Part shown: piece by piece, positions 1-10,400 of the stretch
Numbering within the stretch: the stretch's first letter is position 1
Layout: every line of letters begins with the position of its first letter
Assembly: GCA_964058805.1 (NCBI GenBank)
Contig: CAXKVV010001702.1
Coordinates: forward strand, 1-33,940
Reading direction: 5' to 3'
Source: Schoenoplectus triqueter
Lineage: Eukaryota > Streptophyta > Magnoliopsida > Poales > Cyperaceae
DNA: 33,940 bases
The notes under the pieces: generated by a model
Told to the model about the DNA's origin: nothing
Seen by the model: the letters and a program-made list of their open reading frames with translations, nothing else
Databases searched by the model: none
Position numbers and translations under genes: made by a program

Positions 1-1008
1 ATCAACTTTAAACTTTTATCATCCAATTTCACACGCTTTTGGTCCGGTATGTGCGCATATGCTACGCTACCGAATACTTTCAAATGTGATACCGAAGGCT
101 TAAAACCACTCCATGCCTCTTGTGGTGTTATGTTCTCCAAGCTTGATGTCTTGCACCGATTTAACAAATAAACGGCACAATCTACCGCCTCCGCCCAAAA
201 CTCTTTTGGTATGTTCTTACTCTTAAGCATACTTCGAACCATGTCGAGAATGATCCGATTCTTGCGCTCCGCGACTCCATTTTGTTGTGGCGAGTATGGC
301 GCCGTCAAGTGACGCCGAATACCATGTTCTTCACAAAAAGAGTTAAATACGGCCGAAATAAATTCTCCGCCTCGATCCGATCTCAAAACCTTGATATAAA
401 AACCACTTTGCTTCTCAACAAAAACTTTAATTTTTTTAAAAATTACAAAAGCCTCCGATTTTTCTTTCAAAAAATAAACCCAAGTTTTACGAAAAAAATC
501 ATCAATAAATGTTATGAAATACCGGTTTTCACCAATTGAGTTTGGCTTGATTGGTTCACAAATGTCGGTATGCACTAACTCGAGAGGTTTCTTTGCTCGA
601 CATTCCGTCATCTTTGGAAAACTATTTCTTGAGTGCTTGCCAATCACACACCCTTCACAAAACTTATCATGAGAATCAATTGATGGCAATCCCCGAACCA
701 TCTTCTTACTAGCCATTTCTTTTAGTCCTCCAAAATTCTTGTGACCAAATCTTAAATGCCACAACCAATTTTTATCTTCTACACAAGCATTTAAACATGT
801 TGCCTCAATATTCATCAAATTCAATTTAAACATTCTATTATTGGTCATCTCAACTTAGATTATTAGCCGATTACTATTATCTCGTAAATAAAGAGATCGG
901 TCTTTCATAAACACCGTGTAACCACGTTCCAATAATTGTCCCAAACTGAAAATATTACTCTTCATTTCCGGGACATAATAAACACTTGAGATAAACTTTT
1001 GTGTCCCA
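1..1008 (-). pseudogene. Ty1/copia pol fragment: late protease region, GAG-pre-integrase and integrase core (disrupted)
   Basis: Read on the minus strand from 1008 to 1, this is the middle of a copia polyprotein. The GAG-pre-integrase zinc-binding region lies near 640-770 (WLWHLRFGHKNF, then CEGCVIGKH). The integrase core follows, with its acidic triad visible in VHTDICEP, LRSDRGGEF and NGVAERKNR. Integrases of this class join element cDNA to host DNA. The frame is open except for a TAA at 855-857, where relatives usually have a glutamine codon; a C-to-T change would explain it. The fragment continues off the left edge, so reverse transcriptase, RNase H and the 3' LTR are not in the window. 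It is the downstream half of the copia element at 15825-17000, separated from it by the nested Athila-type insertion, and the frame is kept across the insertion point. The copia element is likely dead: two stops plus the insertion. Confidence 0.93.
1004..1008. repeat. Target-site duplication, left copy (TCCCA)
   Basis: TCCCA directly precedes the TGATG terminus of the left LTR and is repeated exactly at 15825-15829 after the CATCA end of the right LTR. A 5-bp duplication is the normal mark of LTR-retrotransposon integration. Confidence 0.95.
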
Positions 1009-1339
1009 TGATGTCGGGTTGTTTTGTATCAAATACTATTTATACTTTCCTAATCCCAGTTTTACGTCGCACCAAACGACGGTCAATTGCAGATCAGGGT
1101 CGAACCACAGAGACGGGACTTACTTCTAAACCGACTTTAATTTGGACTCGAAAACTATTTTTGGTATTTTGTATAAAATGGGGGGTTGTAAGCAATTGTT
1201 TTGATCAAGGAATCCTAAGTAATTAAAAGACAATTAAAAATAGAGAGTAAACAAGTGCAAATAAAATTTTGGTTTTAAACTTAACTATAAAAGGTATTCC
1301 TAGGGAGTTCGAGATCAATTGTTGCTCTGGATCAATGGT

Positions 1340-1575
1340 CAACTACCCGTTCACTACAATGAACGACCCGCCGACATAGGTATGCGACCCGTTCAGTGTC
1401 CTGAACGACTCGCAGAGGGCATGCTAGGTAAACAATACCGATATTTGCAGGGCATTCAGTGTCCTAAACTACCTGCAGACATTGGTCTTGTCGCTGTTCA
1501 ACAGCGCTGACAGATGGTCAACTACCCGTTCAGTGTCCTGAACGACCAGTTGACATCTGCCAGACAGCCGTCAAA
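1340..1575. repeat. Cluster of four hairpin-bearing ACCCGTTCA repeats in the 3' LTR
   Basis: Four related units start near 1341, 1387, 1450 and 1522. Each has an ACCCGTTCA-like left part, a short palindrome (GTTCAG-tgtc-CTGAAC at 1391-1406 and 1528-1543; TTCA-TGAA near 1350-1363) and a GACxxG right part. Related motifs recur at 2300-2345, 2415-2450 and 2510-2540, in the spacers and in pol. Confidence 0.8.
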
Positions 1576-2218
1576 CCAATTAACATAGGCTTCTATCGTG
1601 TATTATGAATGTTCAATGAAACTAATGGTCAGATTGACTCCTCAACTTTCGTGTGTTGGACTTTATAATGTTATTAGTTCATTAAAACATTTCTAGGATT
1701 ATGACTAACCATAAATCAACTTGTTTTATACCTAAGTTCCGTTAATACCGTCGTATAACGCAATTTCCCCTCTCGGGTACTTATGGATCCGAAGATCAAC
1801 TCAAGCAATGCATAAAATAAAGGTTGGTCAGTTGATATTAACAACCACACCGAACTTGGCCTTCGTCCGCGGGTTTACCATACAAAACAACAATCAATTC
1901 ATGCAAAGATATTATTAACGTGCAACAAGTTGAACATAATACAACAATAAAAACGTAGCATAATCATCAATCCATTCACAACAATCTACCCTAATCCCTA
2001 AGAACAAGTAAACTACTCAGTCATGACAAAAGAACACAAAGAAAAGTAAAGAAAATAAGAGATCATGTTGATAAAACCGAAGATCTCAAGATGAGCGAGG
2101 TGCTGTCTTCGTGGTCGAATTTCTCTCGAAATTCGTGCTCTCCAAGGTTGGTAGCCGCCTCCAATCTCTTCCCTTGAAACCCTACAAGATCCTCCTCCGA
2201 ATCCCTGCAGAAACTCTC

Positions 2219-2228
2219 CTTTTATAAG
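2219..2228 (-). promoter_or_regulatory. TATA box in the 3' LTR
   Basis: The minus strand reads CTTATAAAAG here, followed by a pyrimidine- and purine-mixed leader. It is the copy of the 5' LTR TATA box at 14469-14478. Placement about 1.35 kb into the LTR gives a long U3. Confidence 0.6.
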
Positions 2229-3574
2229 CCACAAAACGCGTCTCCAAAACAGATCTTCAGCAGATTTCCTTCCAAAACTGGGCAGGGCCTTCAGCTACCC
2301 GTTGACAATGGTGAACGACTCGTTGGGTATTGTTCTGCCACGTAAAATCAGATGCAGCCATTTACATTGATGTATGCCAATACCTGAGTGTCTGGTGGTG
2401 CAAATCCAATTTGGACGACCCGTTGGTAATTATGAGCGACTCGCATACATCAATGTTCCAATGTGGAACTACTCGCCTGCCTCTGCAAACACTGCTGAAC
2501 TGATCGCAGACAATGGTAGACGACCCGTTGACCTCTGCTCAGGGCCTCTACATGACATCCCGCCTTCCGAAGCACTTTTTCAGTTGTCGGTTTTACTTGG
2601 CCAACTGTACAAACCAAGGGACGACTGTTTGGGGAACACCCAGGACAATCCCGCAACCACGTTCATCCGTTGTTTTGCCAGGTCAGATGAACTCAACCTA
2701 GGTCACGACATTTCTGGCACTTCGCAACTAGCCATATGTGGAATCTTCCTGACTCTCAATGATTGGAAGTGAAAAGTGGATGTGTACGTGTTTTTGTGGA
2801 CTCTCACAAGTCACTCCGCTAGGCACTTTGTGTGCTTTGGTAGACTCACTTTTCTCTCAATATCACTCTCAACTGGTGTTTAGTGTGTGTATGGTAAGAC
2901 TTTCACCATTCTCGTTGTTTTGACGCAAGCGCCAGGCACAATGAGTAGTCCTTTGTTCTGACCCCTCCAAGATCACACGAAGTGAACTCATCTTTGGGCG
3001 TGTAGTGCTTTTTCTTGGATATAACACCAAACACCAAAGGATTTAGCAAAAAGCCGGGTTCCCTTGTGACCCAATGGAACCTGTGAGGGACAAGCGCCAA
3101 ACCCTGTCCATTCTAATTATTCCCGGTCGGAATGGACAACACCGGGGCCGCGTCTTTCAACACACGCGGCTATGCCTTTCTGTGGAACTCAGATGTTTCA
3201 TTTAAAGTGGGTGAAGTGTGTATCAGTGCACATATATGTGGAATCTCACATCTCTCCAATAATTTGTGCCTTTGGCATTTTGGTAGATCTCACATTTTAC
3301 TCATTATTCCACTCAATTGGTGCGTGTTGGTAAGTTTCACCATGGTGAGTTTCCCCATTTAGATAAGTTCAAGAAACACGTACCAGAAAGGCAGGAAAGT
3401 GCTCCAAAAGTCGGGATTTCGTAATATTTCGAATCTGCAAGTCAAGAAAGAGGTACAACACGACAAATGCAATGATATGCCCTAAATTATAATTAATTGG
3501 ACCAATAAAGCTTAAGTTTATACCAAAAGATACGGTTTTACCCTAAAGAATATGTGTGTAAAATACACACATCA

Positions 3575-3583
3575 AATCCCCCC
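3575..3583 (-). other. Polypurine tract, plus-strand primer site
   Basis: On the minus strand GGGGGGATT directly abuts the TGATG terminus of the 3' LTR, the position expected for the primer of plus-strand DNA synthesis. It is part of the third hairpin/G-run cassette (3578-3613). Confidence 0.85.
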
Positions 3584-3613
3584 ATGCTTAACCTTTTGCT
3601 TGTCCTCAAGCAA
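3578..3613 (-). other. Hairpin/G-run cassette 3 (at the 3' LTR)
   Basis: In element sense: a perfect 7-bp stem with a 4-nt loop (3596-3602 with 3607-3613, loop AGGA), a 12-nt spacer containing TTAAGCAT, then six G (3578-3583). Cassettes 1 and 2 share the architecture, the spacer length and the loop start, with different stem sequences. Confidence 0.8.
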
Positions 3614-3971
3614 GTCAAACACAAACCGGACTTTGGTATGAACTCAAGAAAAGAAAGAAATAAGAATACTACCTCAATTTGGTCTCTCAGAGCTGTTCCT
3701 AAGGCCTCATTCACTCCACGCCACAAAAGTGGCACGTGTTATGCCAAAGGAGAAATTCTCCTACCCAACCAAAAAGGGGTGCTGCCTCATCAAAAACCTT
3801 TCCGCGGTCCAGCGGAGTAGGAAAAGAGTACAGCTACTCGGACTCAAGTAATTAAACTAAATGCAAATGCTAAAAAAAATAAAAAAAAATAAAAAAGAAT
3901 GCCCTAAAAAATGCAAAAGGTAGACAAAAAACGAAAAAAAACCCTAAAAACTACTCAGGTTTATTCTATCT
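3614..3971 (-). other. 3' untranslated region between cassettes 2 and 3
   Basis: No supported gene. An A-rich stretch occurs near 3870-3945. Near 3760-3800 the minus strand reads GATGAGGCAGCACCCC, reminiscent of the GGGAGGCAACCC segment just after pol at 7438-7452. The meaning of this resemblance is unknown. Confidence 0.6.
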
Positions 3972-4008
3972 CCCCCCCATGCTAAAACCATGCGCTGTCC
4001 CTAGTGCA
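3972..4008 (-). other. Hairpin/G-run cassette 2 (57 nt after the env-like ORF)
   Basis: In element sense: a 5-6-bp stem with one G-U pair (3991-3996 with 4003-4008, loop starting AGG), a 12-nt spacer containing TTTAGCAT, then seven G (3972-3978). It begins 57 nt after the stop codon of the ORF at 4065. Confidence 0.75.
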
Positions 4009-4064
4009 AAGGATCACAGATAAGAAGGAAAATGAGAGAAAGATAGAATACAACCTGAGGTGCG

Positions 4065-5441
4065 TCACTGTCCGTCGTCTCCAGTGGCGGCGTCGTCGCC
4101 CGATGCGCTCACATCACTGTCTGCTTCGTACCCGCGCATGTGGAACTGGTATAGGTACTCGGCAATATCGTCAATCTGCTGCTCTTGCTCCCGCTGGGTC
4201 TGACGAATGGTCTGGATCTGCCGCCCATGAGCTGTTTGCGTTAGCTGTATGCTGCGCATCATCTGCTGTATCTCCTGAATGCCTTGATAGGCTGTGGTCC
4301 ACTCCTGCTGAGGGATATAAAATGGTACCTGAGGTGCAGCATATGGGGCATAGCCCTGAAATGGTGGCTGGTGGTGATCTGGCATTGGAGGCTGTGGCGG
4401 CTGCTCGTAGTCCATGTGGTCGGCCTGTGGTAACTGTAGTAGCCAAGTGGCTGGCTCGGTGTAGGAGATGGGCGGGAACTGAATAGGCATGATAAACTGA
4501 CCTTGTCGCTCAGTGAACCAAGTGTGAACCCATCTCTGCTCGGCCTCAGACCACGTGGAAGTCATCCACTCCCAGTTACGCAGCCGATCCCGGTCGAGGC
4601 TCTTCGGCTTATCCCCCCTCTCAAGGTGTCGGAGATCAACATGGAGCTTAGTGGCAATGTGTGTGACATAGGAGCCCATGGAGATGACTCCTCCTTCCCC
4701 GCCCCTGATCGGAATGGTCATCCAGAAGCTGCACATCTCCTTTGCTAGATCGGGAATCTGCAGGAGGGGCGTAGGGCGGAGCATAGTAGCTATCAACTCT
4801 AACTCCTCGTGCTTGGGACGGATGGAAGACTCCCCCCGAGCAAAGATAGAGCTCCCAAGGGCACGGCAGAGGAAACGGAGCAGAGGGTGTTCGATGTGCT
4901 TTACCCGAAGGTCCGGGTTGTTTCTGGCAGGGAAAGGGCGGCCAGTGATGAAGGACCAGAACTCATGGCGACGCTGAGCCCTAAGTTGTATACGGTTGAG
5001 AGGGCGGTTGACGTCATGGCCGTGGGGTACATAGCCGAGGTAGTCGGTCTCCTTCTCGGCCAAATGAAACCACTTGTTGATTGAGGACAGTGGTCTCCGA
5101 AAGACTTCCCCACATAGCTGAAATTGGATACCGGTCCCTTTGTCCGGAATCTCACACCAAGCCAGAGAGGCGAGAAACTCCTTTGTTAAATCCTCGTATG
5201 CTTGGTACCGGGTCGGTATCTCCCAGAATCGTCTCGTGAACCCCACCCGCTTAGTGAGGCGAGTGAAGTCCTCCAAGATCCCCATCTCCTCAAGCAGCTC
5301 AAAATCAAGGGTCGGTGTGGAGATCACCGTTCTGTCTACCAGTTCCTCCCGGAGGGTGTAGTAACGCTCCTCTTCGGGTGTGCGTTGAGGAGGGTTGGAG
5401 GAAGAGGCAACGCCGCTGCCCTTTTTGCTCCTTGTAAACAT
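4065..5441 (-). CDS. Athila ORF1-type (env-like) protein of the retrotransposon
   Basis: The frame encodes 458 residues from the ATG at 5441 (MFTRSKKGSG). A second in-frame ATG at 5507 would add 22 residues; I prefer 5441 because a basic start is common in this family, but the choice is open. The main body (about residues 30-330, with RRFWEIPTRYQAY, SINKWFHLAEKETDYLGY and WSFITGRPFPARNNPDLRVKHI) resembles the ATHILA ORF-1 family found after pol in Athila elements. This is recognition by eye, with no search run. A Pro/Gln-rich segment (about 345-385) leads into a Gln-rich coiled coil (about 385-435) and an acidic tail. I see no convincing signal peptide or membrane segment, so an envelope role is unsupported. 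It lies 2 kb after gag-pol and was probably made from a separate or spliced RNA. Its function is unknown. Confidence 0.85.
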   Translation of the reverse strand: MFTRSKKGSGVASSSNPPQRTPEEERYYTLREELVDRTVISTPTLDFELLEEMGILEDFTRLTKRVGFTRRFWEIPTRYQAYEDLTKEFLASLAWCEIPDKGTGIQFQLCGEVFRRPLSSINKWFHLAEKETDYLGYVPHGHDVNRPLNRIQLRAQRRHEFWSFITGRPFPARNNPDLRVKHIEHPLLRFLCRALGSSIFARGESSIRPKHEELELIATMLRPTPLLQIPDLAKEMCSFWMTIPIRGGEGGVISMGSYVTHIATKLHVDLRHLERGDKPKSLDRDRLRNWEWMTSTWSEAEQRWVHTWFTERQGQFIMPIQFPPISYTEPATWLLQLPQADHMDYEQPPQPPMPDHHQPPFQGYAPYAAPQVPFYIPQQEWTTAYQGIQEIQQMMRSIQLTQTAHGRQIQTIRQTQREQEQQIDDIAEYLYQFHMRGYEADSDVSASGDDAATGDDGQ

Positions 5442-6481
5442 GGCTACAATGAAAATTTGAGAGCTAGATAAAGCCTTAGAAAATAGGCAGATTTGGCTGC
5501 TGGACAACTGTCTGCGACCAGTTCAGTGTTGTCTGCAACTGGTTCAGCGATTTAAAACAGAAAACACTATTTTTACTGGTAAAGGGGCTGGTACACAATT
5601 CCAAACCAGATTGGTCAAATTAACCCTTAAACCTGACAGATCAAATAATTGTTAACCTCCTACCAGTTGCAAATTTCACCCTCAATCAAAAGATTAAGTT
5701 CAATTTAACCCAATAAAGTTTGAAAAAAATAAAAAATAAATAAAAAAACTAGGGTTTAGAAGAACCGATTTGCAAGGGTGTGACTCGGACAGTGGTGGCA
5801 GTGGCTGCTCCGATATGGTGCGAGTCGGAAGACCTCCAGACTTGTCGCCGACAGTGGTGAACGGGTTTGCAAGAGGAGGTGGCGGCTCGCGCGAGGTGTG
5901 ACTGGGCAAAGGTGGCTGGCTCGCAGGGTGCTCTCTGCTGGCCGCACGGCTGCTGGGCGGAGGTGCTGGGGTCGCACAGGGTTACTGGGCGCACGGCTGT
6001 TGGGCGGAGGTGATGGGGTCGCACAAGAAGAAGAAGGGAAGGGGACGGGAGAGAAAAGAGGAGAAGGAAAAGGAAGAGAGAGAAAAGGAAAGAAGAGAAT
6101 AAAGAAAGAGAGATCAAACCTAGATCCGATGCCCCAGATGACCTCAAAATTCGTGCTTGTACATCGTTGAATACCTGTCGGAAACTCAACGGGTCGCACA
6201 GGGCCTTCAACAGGTCGCAGACAGTGTTCCTGCCTTTTTTCTTTTGTCTGGCATATGTCAACCGGTCGCAGGCAGTGCCAAACGGGTCGCATAACACTGC
6301 CAGACAGCGTTTCTTCTCTGTTCTGCATCCAACATCCATTATTTCTTCGTTTAAAGCTTTCGATGACTATATGGACAGATAACAAAAATCACAAACAAAA
6401 ATTAGAGAATATCATGCAAAATGAAAAAGAAAATGAAGAAAAGTGTTCAAGCAAATATTGACTATTTACAATTTCTATTCT
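5442..6481 (-). other. Spacer upstream of the env-like ORF, with dispersed repeats and a polypurine tract
   Basis: GCGACCCG/CGGGTCGC-type motifs occur near 5510-5560, 5925-6010 and 6185-6310. An 88-bp, almost pure A/G run on the plus strand lies at 6025-6112. Two overlapping minus-strand frames (about 5749-6385) are rich in Pro, Ser and Leu because of this composition. I do not call them genes. Confidence 0.6.
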
Positions 6482-6482
6482 A

Positions 6483-6517
6483 CCCCCCCATGCTTACCCT
6501 TGCACCGGCCTCGGTGC
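6483..6517 (-). other. Hairpin/G-run cassette 1 (58 nt after the small ORF)
   Basis: In element sense: a perfect 6-bp stem with a 4-nt loop (6502-6507 with 6512-6517, loop AGGC), a 12-nt spacer containing GTAAGCAT, then seven G (6483-6489). It begins 58 nt after the stop of the ORF at 6576-6890. Confidence 0.8.
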
Positions 6518-6575
6518 CAAAAATTCAAAAGTAAATTCAGAGAAAAGGTAAGGGGGAGGTGTACTCCTTCGATGC

Positions 6576-6890
6576 CTAGGGTTTAGCCCATGGGCAGAAC
6601 GATCCAGGAACCGTCCGTGTCTCCGCCCACCAACTTGCATCCACTCGCCAAGAGTTTGGTTGCGCAATTTTACGGCCCCACCATCTAGGATTTACTCTTA
6701 TTCGAGCTGTTCGCTGAAGTATCTTCGGGCGGTCTACTCTTGGTGCTTGAGGTTGGAGAGTAGTTCGAGTTGCTTTCTTCCGTTTTCGGATTTCCTTCTT
6801 GATTTCCGCAAGCGTGATCATCAAGTCAACGTCGTGGGTAGGCTTGGAATTTCTGCGAGGGGCCCTCTTGACTGTCGCTTTCCAGGGCAT
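6576..6890 (-). CDS. Small basic ORF of the Athila-type element, unknown function
   Basis: A 104-residue frame starting MPWKATVKRAPRRNSK. It is rich in Arg and Lys, with a possible short helix (about residues 25-40, MITLAEIKKEIRKRKK). I do not recognise a family. The reason to list it is position: it lies between gag-pol and the env-like ORF, and its stop is followed after 58 nt by a hairpin/G-run cassette, nearly the same distance (57 nt) as for the env-like ORF. A dispersed-repeat spacer precedes both ORFs. It could be an extra element gene, an exon of a spliced RNA, or a chance frame. Confidence 0.4.
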   Translation of the reverse strand: MPWKATVKRAPRRNSKPTHDVDLMITLAEIKKEIRKRKKATRTTLQPQAPRVDRPKILQRTARIRVNPRWWGRKIAQPNSWRVDASWWAETRTVPGSFCPWAKP

Positions 6891-7487
6891 CTTTAAACTT
6901 GCTTTGGGAACAGCGAGAATGTCTAAAATTCGCCTCTGGACAGTGCTCTACGGGTAGTTGAGGGTTCTCGGCGACCAGTTGACGGCTGCTCTGGCTGGAC
7001 AGAAAGAAAAAAGAGAGAGGCAGAAAGTTATTTTCAAATTTAGAATAGAGATAAAGGAGGAAGGTGGGTTAGAGATATATAATCAGAGGAGGACAAGTAA
7101 GGCAAGTTAATAGTCCCTTCCAAGTCTGATTTATTAGCTTTCCTGATCTGTTCACAAAGATTCCACTTTCCATATCTACCTCCCGACAAAGCTGTGCGGA
7201 TCGTTCAAGGTCCTATGCGGGTCGCACAGAACTGCCAGACAGCCGCCTGCGAGTCGCACACTGACCTGGACGGTTCGTCCAACCATGTTCAGCTACTCTT
7301 TTTCGTATGAATTTCTGCAACTCCAAACTCTTGAAAAATACGTCAAATATTTGCATGGGCCAAAAGTAAAGAAAAGAAAACATGCACAGATGAAATAAAA
7401 GAAAAAAAAAATAAAGAAGGAAAAGAAAATTTTGGGTTGCCTCCCAAAAAGCGCTTGTTTTAGGTCCCGAGCTTGACCCTATTGCGT
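6891..7487 (-). other. Post-pol spacer with dispersed repeats
   Basis: Contains CGGGTCGCA-type and CTGCCAGACAG motifs near 6940-7000 and 7190-7290. Right after pol (7438-7452) the minus strand reads GGGAGGCAACCC. No gene seen. Confidence 0.6.
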
Positions 7488-10400
7488 CTAAGTTTCTGCG
7501 GGGATAGGCTCGGACAAGTCCAAGCTCAGACGCTCGTCATTATTTTGGTCAGCAATGTATGTCTTGAGCTGCTGACCGTTCACCTTGAAGATTCTACCAT
7601 CCTTGCCCGAAATGTCCACCGCTCCAAAAGGATAGACTTTCCTCACCGTGAAGGGTCCGGACCATCGAGACTTGAGCTTGCCTGGAAAAAGCCTTAGTCT
7701 AGAATTAAACAAAAGTACAAGATCACCTTCTTTGAAGATACGGCGCGAAATGCGCTCGTCGTGCACCTTCTTTGTGCGTTCCTTGTAGATTCGGGCGTTC
7801 TCGTAGGCTTGAAGACGCATTTCCTCCAGTTCGTGCAAGTCGAGGATGCGCTTCTCTCCAGCGGCTTGTAGCTCCATGTTGAGCGTGCGTGTGGCCCGGT
7901 ATGCCTTGTGTGCAATCTCGACGGGCAAGTGACAGGGCTTCCCGTAGACTAGCATGAACGGGCTCATTCCGAGTGGCGTCTTAAAAGCGGTGCGGTACGC
8001 CCAAAGTGCGTCGTTGAGCTTGAAAGCCCAATCCTTCCTTGTCACCGACACCGTCTTCTCCAAAATAGCCTTGATTTGCCTGTTAGACACTTCAACCTGC
8101 CCGTTAGTTTGAGGATGATAAGGAGTTGATACCTTGTGGGTTACCCCATGCCGTTTCAGAAGTTGCTCAAACTGGCGGTTGATGAAGTGCTTGCCACCGT
8201 CACTTATTACAACGCGCGGCACTCCAAAGCGCGGGAAGATCACATCCTTGAAGAGGCGCTTAACAGAGTTACTATCCGCTTTGGCACAAGCTAGTGCCTC
8301 CACCCATTTGGACACATAGTCCACTGCCACAAGAATGTGCTCATTACCTTTCGAAGAAGGATATGGTCCCATGAAGTCGATTCCCCACACATCGAAAATC
8401 TCGACCTCTAGAATGGGCTGTTGTGGCATCTCATTGCGCCTTGATATGTTTCCGGTCCTTTGGCACTCGTCGCACGATTGCACGAAAGCATGTGCATCCT
8501 TGAAGATGGTTGGCCAAAAGAAACCTGACTGCAAGACCTTGGCAGCAGTTCTAGAGGAGGAGGTGTGGCCTCCGTAAGCAGATGAATGGCAATGGAAAAG
8601 AATAGAGTGTACCTCCTCTTTCGGCACACACCGCCTAATCATCCCGTCAATACCAACTTTGAAGAGGAAGGGCTCTTCCCAGATGTAGTGCTTAGCATCG
8701 GCTTTGAACTTTTTCCTCTGCTGGTATGTCATGTCCTCCGGAATCACGCCGGAACAATGAAAATTGGCAAAATCCGCATACCATGGAGTGCTTGTGGTGC
8801 GCGTCCCAATCGCGTAGAGTCGCTCCCCAGGTATCGAATCGTCGATCGGTACACGGTCCTTCTCCTCGCCTTCCCAATGTAGTCTTGACAAATGGTCAGC
8901 TACTGAGTTTTCCGACCCCTTTTTATCTTGGATTTCAATGTCAAATTCCTGCAAAAGAAGAATCCAACGGATAAGACGGGGTTTGGCATCTTTTTTAGCG
9001 AGAAGATACCTTAGTGCAGCGTGGTCGGTGTAGACGATGATCTGAGATCCGACCAGGTAGGCACGAAACTTTTCGAGAGCATACACCACTGCCAAAAGCT
9101 CCTTTTCTGTCGTGGTGTAGTTGGCTTGCGCGGAATCAAGGACTTTGCTCGCGTAGCATATGGCAACGGGTTTCTTGTCCTTCTTTTGGCCAAGAACAGC
9201 CCCAACAGCATAATCACTGGCATCGCACATGATCTCAAAGGGTTGAGACCATTCCGGGGGCTGGAGAATGGGAGCGGACACGAGGGCTTTCTTCAATCTG
9301 ACAAAAGACTTAACACATTCATCAGAAAAATCAAATTCGTTATCTTTTATCAGAAGGTTTGTTAAGGGCTTAGCAATTCGAGCGAAGTCTTGAATGAATC
9401 GTCGATAGAATCCGTAATGCCCGAGAAAGCTTCGCACATCCTTAACAGTCTTAGGCACACACATTTGCTCGATCACTTCTATCTTCGCCTTATCCACTTC
9501 GATGCCCTTGCCAGACACCTTATGTCCCAAAACTATGCCTTCCTCCACCATGAAGTGGCATTTCTCCCAGTTGAGCACCAAGTTAGTTTCCTCGCACCGC
9601 TGCAAAACTTTACACAGATTTTCAAGAGAAGAGTTAAAAGAAGTACCAACAACAGAAAAATCATCCATGAAAATTTCGACTTCTTTTTCAATATAAGCAG
9701 AGAAAATTCCCATCATTGCCCTTTGAAAAGTAGCAGGTGCGTTACACAAGCCAAACGGCATCCTACGATAGGCAAAGGTGCCATACGGACATGTGAACGT
9801 TGTTTTCTCCATATCTGCAAGGTGAATCGGTATCTGGAAGAAACCGGAGTATCCATCGAGATAGCAGAAGTGGGAGTGCCTTGCCAAACGCTCAAGCATC
9901 TGATCAACAAATGGCAACGGGAAGTGGTCCTTACGTGTCGCAGCGTTCAGCTTGCGGTAATCGATACACATCCTCCACCCAGTCGTGGGTCGCATTTGGA
10001 CCATTTCTCCCTTCTCATTTTGAACAACTGTGTGCCCTCCTTTCTTGGGCACCACATGAATCGGACTCACCCATTTACTGTCGGAAATAGAGAAAATAAT
10101 GTCAGCTTCACATAATTTAAGAATTTCTTTCTTTACCACGTCTTGAAGAACTGGGTTGAGTCGTCTTTGGTGTTGCACCGATGGCTTATGATCGTCCTCC
10201 AGATGTATCCGGTGCTCACAAATAGCTGGGCTGAGCCCCTTGATGTCATGAATAGAGTACCCAATGGCCCCCCTGTGAAGTCTTAACTTCTCCAAGAGTT
10301 TGTTAGTTTCATCGGGGCTTAATTGAGCACCCACAATAACGGGAAAAGATTTTTCCTCATCAAGAAACTCATACCTGAGGTTGTCGGGCAGCGGCTTGAG

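Larger units (their letters stand above)
1009..3574 (-). repeat. 3' LTR of the Athila-type element (left copy)
   Basis: This 2566-bp direct repeat matches 13258-15824 at about 99.6 percent by eye. It starts TGATG and ends CATCA, a 5-bp terminal inverted repeat. On the minus strand U3 runs from 3574 to about 2220, where a TATA box (CTTATAAAAG) sits; R-U5 is the remaining 1.2 kb. R-U5 contains a cluster of hairpin-bearing GCGACCCG-type repeats. Short open frames inside show no recognisable domain and are identical in both LTRs, so I do not call them genes. Confidence 0.95.

Noticed and set aside
1123..1126. Reverse transcriptase FMDD instead of YxDD as an anomaly (residue numbers of gag-pol)
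   Set aside because: FMDD is, as far as I recall, usual in Athila-lineage elements and leaves both catalytic aspartates in place.
2013..2772. LTR open frames (73 and 132 codons), repeated at 14263-15022
   Set aside because: Same in both LTRs simply because the LTRs are copies. No domain and no selection evidence.
4004..4486. 160-codon plus-strand open frame
   Set aside because: It is antisense to the Athila ORF1/env-like gene and shows no family features. The minus frame has the recognisable protein.
5749..6385. Two overlapping minus-strand frames of about 200 codons
   Set aside because: Pro/Ser/Leu-rich text produced by the pyrimidine tract and dispersed repeats. The hydrophobic stretch is compositional and no domain is seen.
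9390..10115. 241-codon plus-strand frame
   Set aside because: Antisense to the reverse transcriptase domain of gag-pol.
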